A stretch of 64,000 nucleotides of DNA from Chrysopilus asiliformis (GCA_964034945.1 OZ035961.1:61492084-61556083), one strand, 5' to 3'; counted from the first letter of the stretch, positions 9,826 through 21,411 are shown. Notes: generated from the sequence alone by a model not told the origin. A program made the numbers and translations.

Positions 9826-10230
9826 AAACATAACAAAAGCTATAATTGCCAATCTGGCAATCATTGGAGACCCGTATGGTGATATTCGTATCAAAATTCG
9901 AACAGTTGTACCAAAATTCCACTTGAAGTCAAACTTTCCAATAAGATTTTTTAAAATTTATTCCAATCGGATTTTGATGTATGGTAGTTTTATGTAGAAT
10001 CATATCCTAAATAACTTTTGTTCTTGCACTTTTTTGATAAGATGCACCGTTTTTGAGATATTCACAAAAACCGTTTTCGTTCGTATGGGGGGTACCCCCC
10101 CTAATGGTCCATTTTTGCCTATTAACGAACTTAGCCTCGCATTTTACGAAAAACGGATCTGTGCAAAATTTCAAGTCTCTAGCTCAATCCGTGCGCCCGC
10201 AATCCGCGCCACAGACAGACAGACAGACGG

Positions 10231-10265
<35 letters not shown>

Positions 10266-10435
10266 GACAGACAGACGGACAGACAGACAGACGGACGGAC
10301 ATGCAGAAATTAATTATTTTTATCATTCTAAACACACTGGTGTAATTCATTTTTATGTGTGATGACGGGATCTTGGCGTTACAAACGGTAAGGCAAAGTT
10401 AATATACCCTTTGGTTTCACCATACGGGTATAAAA
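9826..10435 (-). mobile_element. Helentron-like short element, complete (copy 5)
   Basis: Third full-length copy, with a GACA/GACG microsatellite at 10213-10301. It lies in the 5' region of the same LINE, just upstream of ORF1. Flanking adenine runs again give no clear target duplication. Confidence 0.85.
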
Positions 10436-10570
10436 AATCAAATATAATTTAACGATAGCTCGATATCCATCCAAACACTTTTAGTGTTACCAATTAGAAT
10501 CAAACCCTTTGTAATTTTACCTATATTAAAAATTGAACTAAAAACGTTCGAAATAAAAAAAAAAAAATCT

Positions 10571-11124
10571 AAAAAAAATAAAACCGACTTTAAAAAAACT
10601 GAAAAGAGAAAAAAGCACTAAAAAGAAAAAAATAATTTCAAACTATGTCCATTAATAGCGTATTTAAAATTCGGATTTTTTGGAGTGGCGTTAAATTTGC
10701 AACTAAAATAAATTACATACTTTCTAACCCTTAAGGCTAACTAAGAACTAGGATCGACTCCAAAAATTTTGTTGTCAAACAGATTAACTATAGACACGGC
10801 TCTTAGAAGCACCAAAACTAAGTTCTTTTATGTCCCAAATTGGATTCCCTATTTTTAAGCAATCGCTATAAAAAAGCCCACTGTCTCATATGTTACTATT
10901 TTTTGTAGAAATCTATCCTATTTTTTGTCTCCATGTACCAACTGATTTTGTGCGAAACTTGACAATAGAAATTTTACAACGATTTTATTTAGTGTAAATT
11001 TAACGCCACTCCAAAAAAGCCGAATTTTAAATACGCTATTAATGGACATAGTTTGAAATTATTTTTTTCTTTTTAGTGCTTTTTTCTCTTTTCAGTTTTT
11101 TTTAAAGTCGGTTTTATTTTTTTT
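10571..11124. mobile_element. Fold-back element with ~125-bp inverted arms
   Basis: The left arm (about 10571-10695) and right arm (about 10998-11124) are near-perfect inverted copies, sharing blocks such as AACTATGTCCATTAATAGCG and GGAGTGGCGTTAAATTT. The ~300-bp spacer has no coding frame. It adjoins the ACACGG element on its right. Confidence 0.75.
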
Positions 11125-11129
11125 ATATA

Positions 11130-12188
11130 TACACGGAAAAAAATCCACATAGTAATCGTTTCTATAAAATGGTGGAAAGCGATTATAGGAGTCATTGCAC
11201 CATTTTATAGGAAAGGCTTCAATAAATGTTGGAACTAGTCCTACTTTTCGTGGAATCATTACTATGTAAATAGGGCTGAGAGAAGAATGGACACATTCCA
11301 ACAAAAGTAGCACTCGTCCCTAGTTTGCATTGGAGACGTTGTTAATCTGAGGTGGAATCATTACTATATTATGGAATGGAATCATTCCCACTGTTTTTAG
11401 AAATGACTCCAATATTATGCAGGGCTCAGTCCTACAAAAAAAAATGGAATGAATCCTAAGTTTTGGTGGACTCATTCCTATGCAAATAGGATTCAGCGAA
11501 TATGATAATTCAAGTCGAATTTTTTCTTCGATTATAATTCACACGTGGTTTGCGAACTCGAAATATATATAGCTTGGACCTGCCTAGTGCCACACTCTGA
11601 CACTTGTGTCGGAAAATTTTTTTAATTACAGGGCATTTTTTTTGATCGAGCTATTTGATATCTCGAATATTTTCAAGTCCCGGACTTCTCTATCTCGGAT
11701 ATTCGATAACTCGAATTTTTGTTTGTCCCCTTTAGATTGGACAGGATCCAATAAAAAAAAGTCCCCAGTCCTATACAGATAGGTCTTGGTGCTATAATTA
11801 TAGGAACGTGTTTTATTTCAAATTAGAATGTCGCCAATATATATAGGAGAGAATCCAATAATCAATGGAGACATTACAACGTTTTATAGGATTGAGTCCT
11901 TTACAAAAGGGAATGTCGCCATATTTTTGTCGTAACCAGTCTAACATATATAGTAATCTTCCCATGTAACACGTTGGAGTCTTTGCCATAGTTTTGGGAA
12001 TGGTTACACAAAAAAAAAAAGAATAAGACCACTTTTTTGTTGGAATGTGTCCTAACAAATGTGGGAGCTGTTACAACTTTTTTATAGGAATGATTCCCAT
12101 ATTTGGCCACTATGCCGTTTTTTCCCATAAATATGGGACTGGAGCATGAGATTTTGGTGGAACGGTTCCTATATGTTTTTTCCGTGTA
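11130..12188. mobile_element. TIR element ACACGGAAAAAA, full copy
   Basis: It opens TACACGGAAAAAAA and closes TTTTTTCCGTGTA. If TA is the duplicated target, the inverted ends are CACGGAAAAAA, as in Tc1/mariner-like MITEs, but the superfamily is uncertain. The ~1-kb inside is built of degenerate ~55-60-bp units alternating GGAATCATT/AATGATTCC-type words and codes for nothing recognisable. A truncated copy lies at 3175-3605. Confidence 0.6.
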
Positions 12189-12191
12189 TAG

Positions 12192-13500
12192 ATATTAGAT
12201 TGCCCATATGTGGAAAGTTGTAATTTTTGTTGCTCCCCGTCCATTTTCGTGAAGTTTAGGTCAAAAAAATAAGATTTAAAAAAAAAAGTAGGAATCTGTA
12301 GTGGAAAAAACCCAGCCGGTTTTTCATTGAAGTTTCAAAAATAGACTTTAAAATGGTGAATCGCTTTAACTGTCCGTAACTCCTATAATATTTAATTTTT
12401 CGTTGATGGTCTAAATGCAACTTTTGTAGAGGATAACTAGACGAACATCTAATTCTCACGAAGTTTTGACCTACGGTTGAAATTTAATGCTTTTTTGGTC
12501 CCCAAACCGCAATTTTTTAAGAACATTTTCATGAATTATTTTCTTTAAATGTATTTTTTGCACTTTTTAAAGGGTGGAAAATTTCTTCTGGAAAGCCTAT
12601 GTTCTAGAGAATGAAATGTAGATGTATTTAAAAAAAAAGTAAGCCGATCTAAAGTTATACGACATACATACAGACCGACAAACAGACATATTTATGGACA
12701 TCCTAAAATTATGGACTCGATATAATACTGTTCTAACGCACCAGGAGTAACAAAAACAGTATATCCTACATGCGATGGAACAGCATTATAAACAAATATC
12801 GAAAGCAAAATTCATTGAATATTTAACAAAAAATTACGAACAATTTCAAGAAAAAAATTTAAAAAAAAAATCCATTAAATTTTGTATTTAAATGTTTTAT
12901 AAGAAATAAGAATATCGGAAAAACTTTAAAAAAATCTACTTTTCAATACTTCTGAGCAGTACAACATCCGTTTCAGACAAAAAATTTAGGATGTCCATAA
13001 TTATGTCTGTTTGTCGGTCTGTATGTATGTCGTATAACTTTAGATCGGCTTACTTTTTTTTTAAATACATCTACATTTCATTCTCTAGAACATAGGCTTT
13101 CCAGAAGAAATTTTCCACCCTTTAAAAAGTGCAAAAAATACATTTAAAGAAAATAATTCATGAAAATGTTCTTAAAAAATTGCGGTTTGGGGACCAAAAA
13201 AGCATTAAATTTCAAACGTAGGTCAAAACTTCGTGAGAATTAGATGTTCGTCTAGTTATCCTCTACAAAAGTTGCATTTAGACCATCAACGAAAAATTAA
13301 ATATTATAGGAGTTACGGACAGTTAAAGCGATTCACCATTTTAAAGTCTATTTTTGAAACTTCAATGAAAAACCGGCTGGGTTTTTTCCACTACAGATTC
13401 CTACTTTTTTTTAAAAATCTTATTTTTTTGACCTAAACTTCACGAAAATGGACGGGGAGCAACAAAAATTACAACTTTCCACATATGGGCAATCTAATAT
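12192..13500. mobile_element. Large fold-back element with ~520-bp inverted arms
   Basis: The left arm 12192-12712 and right arm 12983-13500 are almost identical inverted copies (outer end ATATTAGATTGCCCATAT, inner end near TGTCTGTTTGTCGGTCTGT). The spacer is ~270 bp. The two arms carry the same short mirror-image frame, which is a by-product of the symmetry rather than a gene. Confidence 0.85.
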
Positions 13501-13845
13501 ATATATATATCTATATATATTACACATATGGGCAATCTAATATATATATATATATCTATTAGATTGCCCACAAGATCTAATATATATATATATCTATTAG
13601 ATTGCCCACAAGATATATGAAATGTGCAAAGTTGTAATTTTTGTTGCTCCCCGTCCATTTTCGTGAAGTTTAGGTCAAAAAATAAGATTTAAAAAAAAAG
13701 TAGGAATTTGTAGTGGAAAAAACCCAGCCGATTTTTCATTGAAGTTTCAAAAATAGACTTTAAAATGGTGAATCGCTTTAACTGTCCGTAACTCCTATAA
13801 TATTTAATTTTTCGTTGATGGTATAAAGACAACTTTTACAAAATA
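13501..13845. repeat. (TA)n tract and a third, partial arm of the fold-back element
   Basis: AT-dinucleotide tracts (13496-13590) alternate with three copies of ATTAGATTGCCCA-type arm ends. From about 13625 to 13830 the sequence repeats the left arm in the same orientation (TTGTTGCTCCCCGTCCATTT onward), then breaks into LINE sequence. Confidence 0.75.
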
Positions 13846-13884
13846 GCCATAGGTTAAAATCGGGCGGATTACAACCGTATACAG

Positions 13885-14646
13885 CTATTTGACCATTTTT
13901 GGTTGCAGGCCCCAATTCCCTCCTATAGCCCTCTTGCACATTCCAAAGGCTCTATATGCTCTGCTCGCCCTGTTTTCTAAATGAGGTGTCCAGGTGAGCC
14001 GTCTGTCCAGTATGACCCCCAAGTATTTGACCTTGTCTTTCAGTTCTAAACTGATGGAGCCAATCCTTGGTGTGGTCAATCTTGGTCTTTTGTTTTTCTT
14101 TGTGAACAAACAGAGCTCGGTTTTAAACGGATTAACCTTTAGACCGTTACCTTCAGCCCAGTTGCATACGAGGTTAATGGCTGTCCGGGCTAGCCCGCTG
14201 AGGTCTGTTTCAAATTTGCCGATTACAAGGATTACCAAATTGTCTGCGTAACAGACGACTCGGAATCCCTGTCTGTCCAGATCAAGTAAGAGGTTATTCA
14301 TCACCAGCACCCAAAGTAAGGGTGAAAGTATTCCTCCTTGAGGAGTCCCCCTGTGAACTATTCCCTCTCTAGTTTGATCCCCCAGAGATGCGAAGATTCT
14401 GCGATTTTCAAGCATATGCCCGATCCACATTCTCGTTCCATGATCAACATTGCTTGCGCCAAGAACCTCTATTATTTTGCCTATAAGGGTATTATTGAAA
14501 GTCCCTTCTAAATCGATAAAGACACCCAGAGTTGATTCCTTAAAAAGGAAGCCCTTCTCTATCCTGTGTATGACCTCTTGCTTTATTTGCGTCCTGTACC
14601 GGGGGTAACGATGGTTCCGTCCTTTCCGCTGCAGATGCCGTTGCAC
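13885..14646 (-). pseudogene. LINE reverse transcriptase fragment (LOA/R1-like)
   Basis: RT fragment of a second non-LTR element, GC-richer than its surroundings. Motifs in order: FIDLEGTFNN (where DLEGAFD-like is usual), HRGTPQGGILSPLLWVLV, VVCYADNLVIL, and LKDKVKYLGVILDRRLTW. The catalytic box reads YADN instead of YADD, so one metal-binding aspartate is missing and the copy would be dead. The 5' half of RT and the endonuclease are absent: upstream sequence goes straight to ORF1-like sequence. Clade is judged from the WVLVMNNLLLDL/NWAEGNGLKVN style; R1 and I-like groups are alternatives. Confidence 0.8.
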
Positions 14647-16270
14647 TGTTCGGATCTGCCACTGGCTCTACGGTTTGTGCATCGGTATCCTCCTTGGAGA
14701 AGTCCAGCTTAAACCTAAGCCTGCCGAGCCGATAGTGCACCAGCATATCCGCCCGCCTCAACTCTTCAGCCGAAACCTGGTCGACCCCTACAGCAATGAA
14801 GAGGCGATCGAAAACCTCCGCAGAGTGATAGGTCGCCCATAGTTCGGCGTTGAGTTTATTTTATTTCTTGATGACCCGTAAAATGTCCGGCACCGGGCGG
14901 GGCGGTTTGCCTTTCACCATTACGGTCATCCTCTCCAGTCTGGGAATATGATCCTTGCAAGGATGCCTCCCATCCAGGAAATCTGAATTCCGCAACTTTC
15001 GTTCTCAGGAAGTCAACCGTGTGTTGGTTCACACATGTTGCCCAGAAAATATCGTTGCGGAATCCATTGCGTAGGAAGAGGATTGGCAGTAGTTACCGCA
15101 GCTACCTCCGCATCATCGAAAGCTGCTTCAAGGGCTTTCAGTACGACAGACTGACGCTCCCTCGGAATTCTTCCCCCAGGTGAATTAGAGTCGATGATTG
15201 CGACCTCTATAGTAACAGTCTCATCGCCTCTTACTACCCGCGCGGAGGACTTCGGGGTTCCTCTTTCCTTTCGCTTCTTTGATGTCGGATTTTTCTTCTG
15301 TTCGTCCGCTGACCGGCCTCTCTTTAGCGTCTTTGAAGCAACAGCGCTGGTATTAGGCATTGTTGCTTGGTTTGGTTGAGTAGCAGAGTCTGGAACGACT
15401 TCCTGCCTGGTCAAAACAATGATCGCCCGGGTTGGTTTTGGCTCCTGATGCAACCTGCTTCACCCTTTCCCGTTGCCGTTTCAGCCTTCTACGAGCGTTG
15501 AGCTGCTCTGCTTACAAGAGTCGGCAGAAGACTTCTCCGACTGAAGAACCCGTTGCTTGTCGATAGTGTCAGTGGCCCCCCGACTGGGCCCCGGGTTTTC
15601 TTGTCGGGTCCCTAAACAAGTTGCTACTGTGGCTGCCTGCTTAATGCTGGCTTCCGCTAGTAACATTCTTTTCTCATGCTGTCGTTTGCGCCGTTGGCAA
15701 CACGATAGCCTCTTGTTCCTCTTTTTGACCCTCGAGGTAGGGGTGGACTTTTTATCAGAGGGGTCCGTCTCCGTATACCTATTTGGGGAGGGGTCTTTCT
15801 CCTTTAAATTTTTAGACTCTATCTTGGTCCCACGAATAACGGAGAAAAGATGTCTGCGCCCGCAGAGCTCCTGTACGGACGTAAGGCTACTTAAAACAGG
15901 AGGTCGCCAGGTATCCTGAGTTCACCTACTAGAGACTAGATAACCCCCTAGCCATTCATTCCTCGGCGTATGCCGTGCCACCTTGAATTTTGGGTTTTTC
16001 GTCAAGGTGTTCTCCTTTAGCCTCGCGTTTTAGCCTAGATAACTAGTTACCGGTGGTCGCCACGAGGAGGCAACGCGTACACTTGCGAATCGTAACATGG
16101 TATATGTTACAGCCATCGAGACTCGCTCCCCTGCCCGAAATATGACCGGCAAAGAGGTGAGGACTCGATGCTGCTCACAAAGTTACGGAGCCAACAACAG
16201 TCGGCATATTCCCGCCTGCCGCAGACGCCAGACCACCACTGGAGTTAGAAGCAAGGGACTAATTTTAACA
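14540..16270 (-). pseudogene. ORF1 and 5' region of the LOA/R1-like LINE, degraded
   Basis: GC-rich minus-strand DNA contiguous with the RT fragment. The frame 15013-15453 encodes a basic, Ser/Thr/Lys-rich stretch (KKRKERGTPKSSARVVRGD) with a putative KALEAAFDDAEVAAV helix, compatible with the gag-like ORF1 of this LINE type. Frames at 14540-14761 and 15481-15666 look like further pieces in other frames. No zinc knuckles are visible. 15670-16270 has the base composition of a LINE 5' UTR and no frame I trust. Assignment rests on position and composition more than on motifs. Confidence 0.45.
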
Positions 16271-16471
16271 TGATGTATGTCCATTAGCACGTCTATAAAG
16301 GCAGTCTGTATTTTCTCGTAGTTGCTCATGAGTATTATTATATATAAGAATAGACTAGATCGTTCTTGGACTTGACGCTGTATGTTGCGGTCGTCATGAA
16401 TTTACTTGCTTGCGTTAGTTAGCTTTTCTAGATGATCTCCAATAACTTCGAACTGCTTCTCGATATTTTGC

Positions 16472-16860
16472 TCATCTCTTTTTTAGTATATTCTGAGTGG
16501 ATTCTGTGATCGATGTTTGTTTTTTAAATAATTCCAGAAGATAATTCTGATTGCCCTTTAATTTTATGATTTCTTCCTCATGCTGTTTTGCGTAATTTTC
16601 ATCTAGGACGCCAAAAAGTGTGTGAGCTATGTTTCCGACAAAGTTAAATAAACCACGTCGTCTTCTAGAGAATTTTCGAAAGTTACCATTTCTAGCATGC
16701 AAAATATCGTTGTTGTACTCTATTTGTTTCAAACGCGTTTTAAATTGTTCCAATATTCCTTTGCAGTTGAATTGTTGATCGTTATTGATTATTAAACAGG
16801 AAGATTCTATTCTTTGGACAATGTTTCTGAAGCCAATGAGCTCGTTCCAATAATTAGTTA
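16472..16860 (-). pseudogene. env-like fusion-protein remnant of the BEL/Pao element
   Basis: Downstream of the integrase, a minus-strand frame encodes a fragment of an insect retroelement envelope related to the baculovirus F fusion protein. It has a tetra-arginine cleavage-like site followed by GLFNFVGNIAHTLFGVLD, the conserved fusion-peptide region. The same pattern occurs in the errantivirus env at 55253-56209. The frame ends at 16472 and signal peptide and transmembrane segment are not seen, so only ~125 residues of an expected 400-500 remain. BEL/Pao members with acquired env are known. Confidence 0.65.
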
Positions 16861-16862
16861 AA

Positions 16863-17525
16863 TCATGGTAGATTGTCTTTTATTAAAACTAATTCTCCAG
16901 GTTTTATGTTGCTCTGCTGGGAACGCCATTTTGGTCTTTGTTGCAATCGTGGAATGTATTCTGCTTTCCATTTTCTCCGAAATTCCTGATGCGTTCTTTC
17001 CAGAAGATGCCATCTTTGGAGATGATTTTGATTTAATCTGTCAGCTTCTGGTGGAGATTGGAGCGATGTCCCGATTAGAAAGTGACCAGGCGTTAGGAAG
17101 TTCAGATCTTCGGGATCCTGAGATAGAGCACACAATGGTCGTGAATTTAAGCATGCCTCTATTTGTGCTAATAGTGTGGACATTTCCTCATATGTCAATT
17201 TGTGATCGATAATTGTTCTCTTCATGTGATATTTCATGGAACGGACACCGGCCTGCCATAACCCTCCGAAGTGTGGAGAAGATGGAGGGATGAAATGCCA
17301 TTCTGTTCCAACTTCTGTTAGTGAATTGCAAATTTCTTTGTTGTATTGAATTCTTTGATTCTTTTCTGCAATTTGTAAGATTTTGTTAGCACCTACGAAA
17401 TTTGTGCCATTGTCGCTGTATTTGTGTCTTGATATTCCTCTTCTCGCTGAAAATCATTTGAATGCTGCTATAAATGCTTGCGATGTTAGGTCTAATACGG
17501 CTTCTAAGTGTATGGCCTTTGTTGA
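16863..17525 (-). pseudogene. BEL/Pao integrase, C-terminal half
   Basis: Integrase inserts element cDNA into the genome. This part carries STKAIHLEAVLDLTSQAF, then WHFIPPSSPHFGGLWQAGVR (the core region holding the catalytic Glu neighbourhood) and the BEL-specific tail with CLNSRPLCALSQDPEDLNF, TPGHFLIG and the SH3-like end PGELVLIKDNLP. A stop near 17454 breaks the frame. It is cut at 17525 by a Helitron and resumes at 19099. Confidence 0.8.
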
Positions 17526-19098
17526 TCTATATATATAAAAATGGATGTTTGTCTGTCTGTCTGTCCGTTTGAGATTACAAAACTCAAAAACTACTGGACC
17601 GATTTTTACGCGGTTTTTTGCAAAATGATTTGTGTTGCCAGGAGCAGGTTTTTAGCTATGTAGATTTTTAAAATTCGAAACGGAAGGTCCTGTAAGGATA
17701 ATGAAAATATCCTTTTTCCCATTTCTCCCCGGGAACATTGGCATTATGTTTGGGATCGCTGATCATGAATCCGGTATCAGATTTTCAAAATTCGAAACGG
17801 AAGGTCCTGTAAGGATAATGAAAATATCCTTTTTCCCATTTCTCCCCGGAAAAATTGGCATTATAGGGTTTTTGGGGTCGCTGATCACGAATCCGGTATT
17901 AGATTTTCAAAATTCGAAACGGAAGGTCCTGTAAAGATAACGAAAATATTATTTTTCCCATTTCTCCCCGGAAAAATTTGCACTATGGAGTTTTTGGGGT
18001 CGCTGATCACGAATCCAATATTAGATTTTCAAAATTCGAAACGGAAGGTCCTGTAAGGATAACGGAAATATCCTTTTTCCTATTTTTTCCCGGAAAAATT
18101 GGCAAAATAGGGTTTTTCGGGTCGCTGATCACGAATCCGGTATTAGATTTTAAAAATTCGAAAGGGAAGGTCCTGAAAGGATAACACAAATATCCTTTTT
18201 CCTATTTTTCCAGTATTAGATTTTCAAAATTCGAAACGGAAGGTCCTGTAAGGATAACGCAGATATCCTTTTTCTCATTTTTCTCCGGAGAAATTGGTAT
18301 TATGGGGTTTTTGGGGTCGCTGATCACGAATCCGGTATTCGATTTGCAAAATTCGAAACGGAAGTTCCTGAAAGGATAACGCAAATATCCTTTTTCCCAT
18401 TATTCCTCGGGAAAATTGGCATTATGTTTGGGATCGCTGATCACGAATCCGATATTAGATTTGCAAAATTCGAAACGAAAGGTCCTGTAAGGATATATAT
18501 CCTTTTTCCGGTTTTTCCTCGGAAAAATCGGCATAAGGGGGTTTTTGGGGTCGCAGATCACGAATCCGGTATTAGATTTTCAAAATTCGAAACGGAAGGT
18601 CCTGTAAGGATAACGCAAATATCCTTTTTCCAGTTTTTCCTGGGAAAGATCGGCATTTGGGGGTTTTTGGGGTCGCTGATCGCGAATCTGGTGTTCGATT
18701 TTCCAAATGCTAATCCGGTATTAGATTTTCAAAATTCGAAACGGAATGTCCTGTAAGGATAATAAAAATAACCTTTTTCTCAATTCTTCCCGGAAAAATT
18801 TGCATTATAGGGTTTTTGGGGTCGCTGATCACGAATCCGGTATTAGATTTTCAAAGTTCGAAACAGAAGGTCCTGTAAGGATAATACAAATGTCCTTTTT
18901 CCAATTTTTCTTGCAAAAACAGTCTTTGGGAGGTTTTCAGGGTTGCTTATCACGAATCTGGAGTTGGAATTTCAAAATTCGAAACGGGAGGTCCTGTAAG
19001 GATAACATTTTTTCCCAAAACTTTTTAAGTTATTTATGTTTTTTGGCATTCTAAAATTTTTACAAAAAACTTTTAGCTGCCAACGAAGGGTCTGCTAG
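17526..19098 (+). mobile_element. Complete non-autonomous Helitron with ~120-bp internal repeats
   Basis: Starts TCTATATATATAAAAATGG after an A and ends GGGTCTGCTAG before a T, so it fits the Helitron rule (5' TC, 3' CTRR, insertion between A and T without duplication). The BEL integrase frame is continuous across the site once the insert is disregarded. Inside are ~11 tandem units of about 120 bp, each with GGTCCTGTAAGGATAA and a hairpin AAGGATA(N~7)TATCCTT. No helicase or Rep gene is present. The 3' hairpin before CTAG is imperfect. Confidence 0.9.
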
Positions 19099-19775
19099 TA
19101 GACATTTAAAAATGCATATATATCCTTTGTATGATCGGTTTCCGCGTCCCTTAGATATTCGTAGATCTATTGGACCAGCATAGTCCACTCCACTGTGATT
19201 GAAGGGTTTTGAGCTAATCACTCTGGGTTCTGGTAGGTTGCCCATCAGCTGTGTTCGGAGTTCTGCGTTGTGTCGGAAGCAGAGCAGGCATTTATGAATC
19301 TGTTTTTTTACTGCGCGTAGTCCGTGTATGATCCACTATTGATTACGGATATGGGCAAGTGTAAGTGTATTGCCACCATGCAATGTATTTTTATGTGCGG
19401 GATTTATGACCAATCTTGTTAGCTGACTGTCATAAGGTAGGATTATTGGATGCTTTTTATCGTATGGTAAGTTCACATTTTCGATTCGTCCTCCTACACG
19501 GAGAATTCCTTTGCTACCTAGGAACGATGTTAGTGATAGAAGATTGCTTTCATTACTGAGTTTTTTCTCTTTCGTTAGTTCTCCAATTGCTCGGGGAAAA
19601 GCGTTTCTCTGGGTGGAACGTATTAACATGGTTAACGCATTGTTTAACTCCTCATTCCTCAATGGGCCAAGCTCACATTTCTTCTTGTTTCTGATTGCAT
19701 GTATAAAATGATAGCAATGTGCTAAAACTCTCATAGTTTTTGATAGTGAGGAATACTTGTTTAGTATCTTTTAAA
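19099..19775 (-). pseudogene. BEL/Pao integrase N-terminal half and zinc-binding region
   Basis: Frame 19336-19775 encodes the region between RNase H and integrase (TMRVLAHCYHFIHAIRNKK, ILRVGGRIENVNLPYDKKHP, HGGNTLTLAHIRNQ), the usual H2C2 finger context. 19099-19330 continues with a CLLCFRHN finger, LPEPRVISSKPFNHSGVDYAG (catalytic D of the core) and the KGYICIFKCL end that joins the 17.5-kb half. In-frame stops near 19333 and 19770 inactivate it. Confidence 0.8.
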
Positions 19776-20010
19776 TTTCGTCGAATTCTACTGTGGATGT
19801 TAGGCAGTATGTCTTTTTCCTCCCCAACAGCGTATCTGGTATTTCGCAAGTACTAGATTGAATATGTTTGTGCGATAGCCAATCGGGTCCATACCACCAT
19901 GTTTTTGTATCTTTTAATTCTGAAGGACCGATTCCTCTGGTCGCATAATCGGCTGGATTTTCACTGCCAGGTACATGATGCCATTGGGTGATATCTGTGA
20001 CATCGATGAT

Positions 20011-21250
20011 TTACGATACTCTGTTGGCTATGAACGTCTCCCATCTGTTCGGAGATTTATTGAGCCAAGCCAGTACTATTTTTGAATCAGTCCATAATGA
20101 AATTTGGATGTTAGGTTTTTTCAGAGATTCTAGTGTATGGTTCATCAACTTGGACAGGAGAACTGCTCCGCATAGTTCCAGTTGTGGTATAGACCTCTTC
20201 ATTTTAATGGGTGCCACCTTTGTTTTGGCTGTTAGTAATTTAACGTAAGTTTTTCCCTTAGCATTTTTTGTTCGGGAATAAATTGCTGCCGCATACGCCT
20301 TTTCAGAAGCGTCACAGAAACCATGGAGCTCTAGTCGCGCGTCCCCACCGTCGTAACCATTCCATCTGGGTAATTGCAGACTCTGTATGGAGGGTAACTC
20401 ATTTCGGAACCTATACCATTGTTTTGCTGCTTCAACTGGTTTTTCTTCGTCCCAGGAAACGCCTATCGTCCACAAGTGTTGAAACGCTATCTTTGCTAAG
20501 ATGGTGACTGGGGCTAACCATCCCAATGGATCAAATATGCGAGCGGATTCAGATAGAATATTTCGTTTTGTTGCTTTGGGTGCCTCTGGTAAATTGATTT
20601 TAGATAAGAAGCAATCAGTTCTTGGGTTCCAATGTAGTCCTAGAGTTTTCACTGTGCCTTCAGGATACAATGTAAGATTTTCTTGTAGCATTTCAGATTC
20701 GCTAAGAGTAGGTTCATTGCTGTTCCACTTCCTTAAGTTGAAACCTCCTCTGAGTAAAGTTTCTTTGAGCTCTTTCTTTAATTTAGAAGCTTCCTGCAAT
20801 GTGTTGGCACCTGAGAGTAGGTCATCTACGTAGAAGTCCGTTAATATAATTTTTGAAGCTGCAGGAGATACATGTTGTTCATCTTTGCCTAGTTGTTGGA
20901 GACTTTTGACTGCTAGGAATGATCCTGATGTGGTCCCATAGGTCACTGTTGTTAGTTGAAATTCCTGTATCGGATCGTTAGAATTTTCTCTCCAAAGGAT
21001 TCGTTGAAATCCTTGATCTTCGTCGGAAATTTGGATTTGCCTGTACATTTTCTCAATGTCAGCTGTAAATACCACCTTGTGTTGCTGCCATCGTAGTATT
21101 ATAGACAAAAGCTCATCTTGCAGAGTGGGCCCAGTAAGTAGTATGTCGTTTAAACTGTTGCCATTACTCGTTTTTGATGAAGCATCAAAAACTGCCCTTA
21201 GCTTTGTAGTAACACTATCCCTTTTTAGAACGGCATGATGTGGTAAATAA
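20011..21250 (-). pseudogene. BEL/Pao reverse transcriptase and RNase H
   Basis: Copies the element RNA into DNA. Motifs: VFDASSKTSNGNSLND, FTADIEKMYRQIQI (first catalytic D), TVTYGTTSGSFLAVKSL, and FYVDDLLSGA (catalytic box). The BEL-specific connection follows: SESARIFDPLGWLAPVTI, then the RNase H-like LHGFCDASEKAYAAAIY and WTDSKIVLAWL. A frameshift after 20011 (following RVS) puts the rest of RNase H (to ~19780) in another frame. Otherwise a long, well-preserved frame. Confidence 0.88.
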
Positions 21251-21411
21251 TACGTTTGTTCCGGGGATCGAATTATTTTTGACTGGTATCATGTGTCCCA
21301 GCTCTTGATATTCTTGGATGAACCTTTTGCATTCTTTGTAAAAAGCCTGATTTTTAGCGAATTTTTTCTCCATTTGAATTAATCAGGCTACAGCACATTG
21401 CTTGGAAAAGC

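Noticed and set aside
12256..12459. A 67-codon frame also found identically at 13233-13436
   Set aside because: Identity follows from the two arms of the palindrome; no family match and no other sign of coding.
17701..19054. Repeating frames rich in FGVADHESGIRFSKFETEG
   Set aside because: They arise from the 120-bp Helitron repeat being open by chance in one frame; units differ by indels that break the frame.
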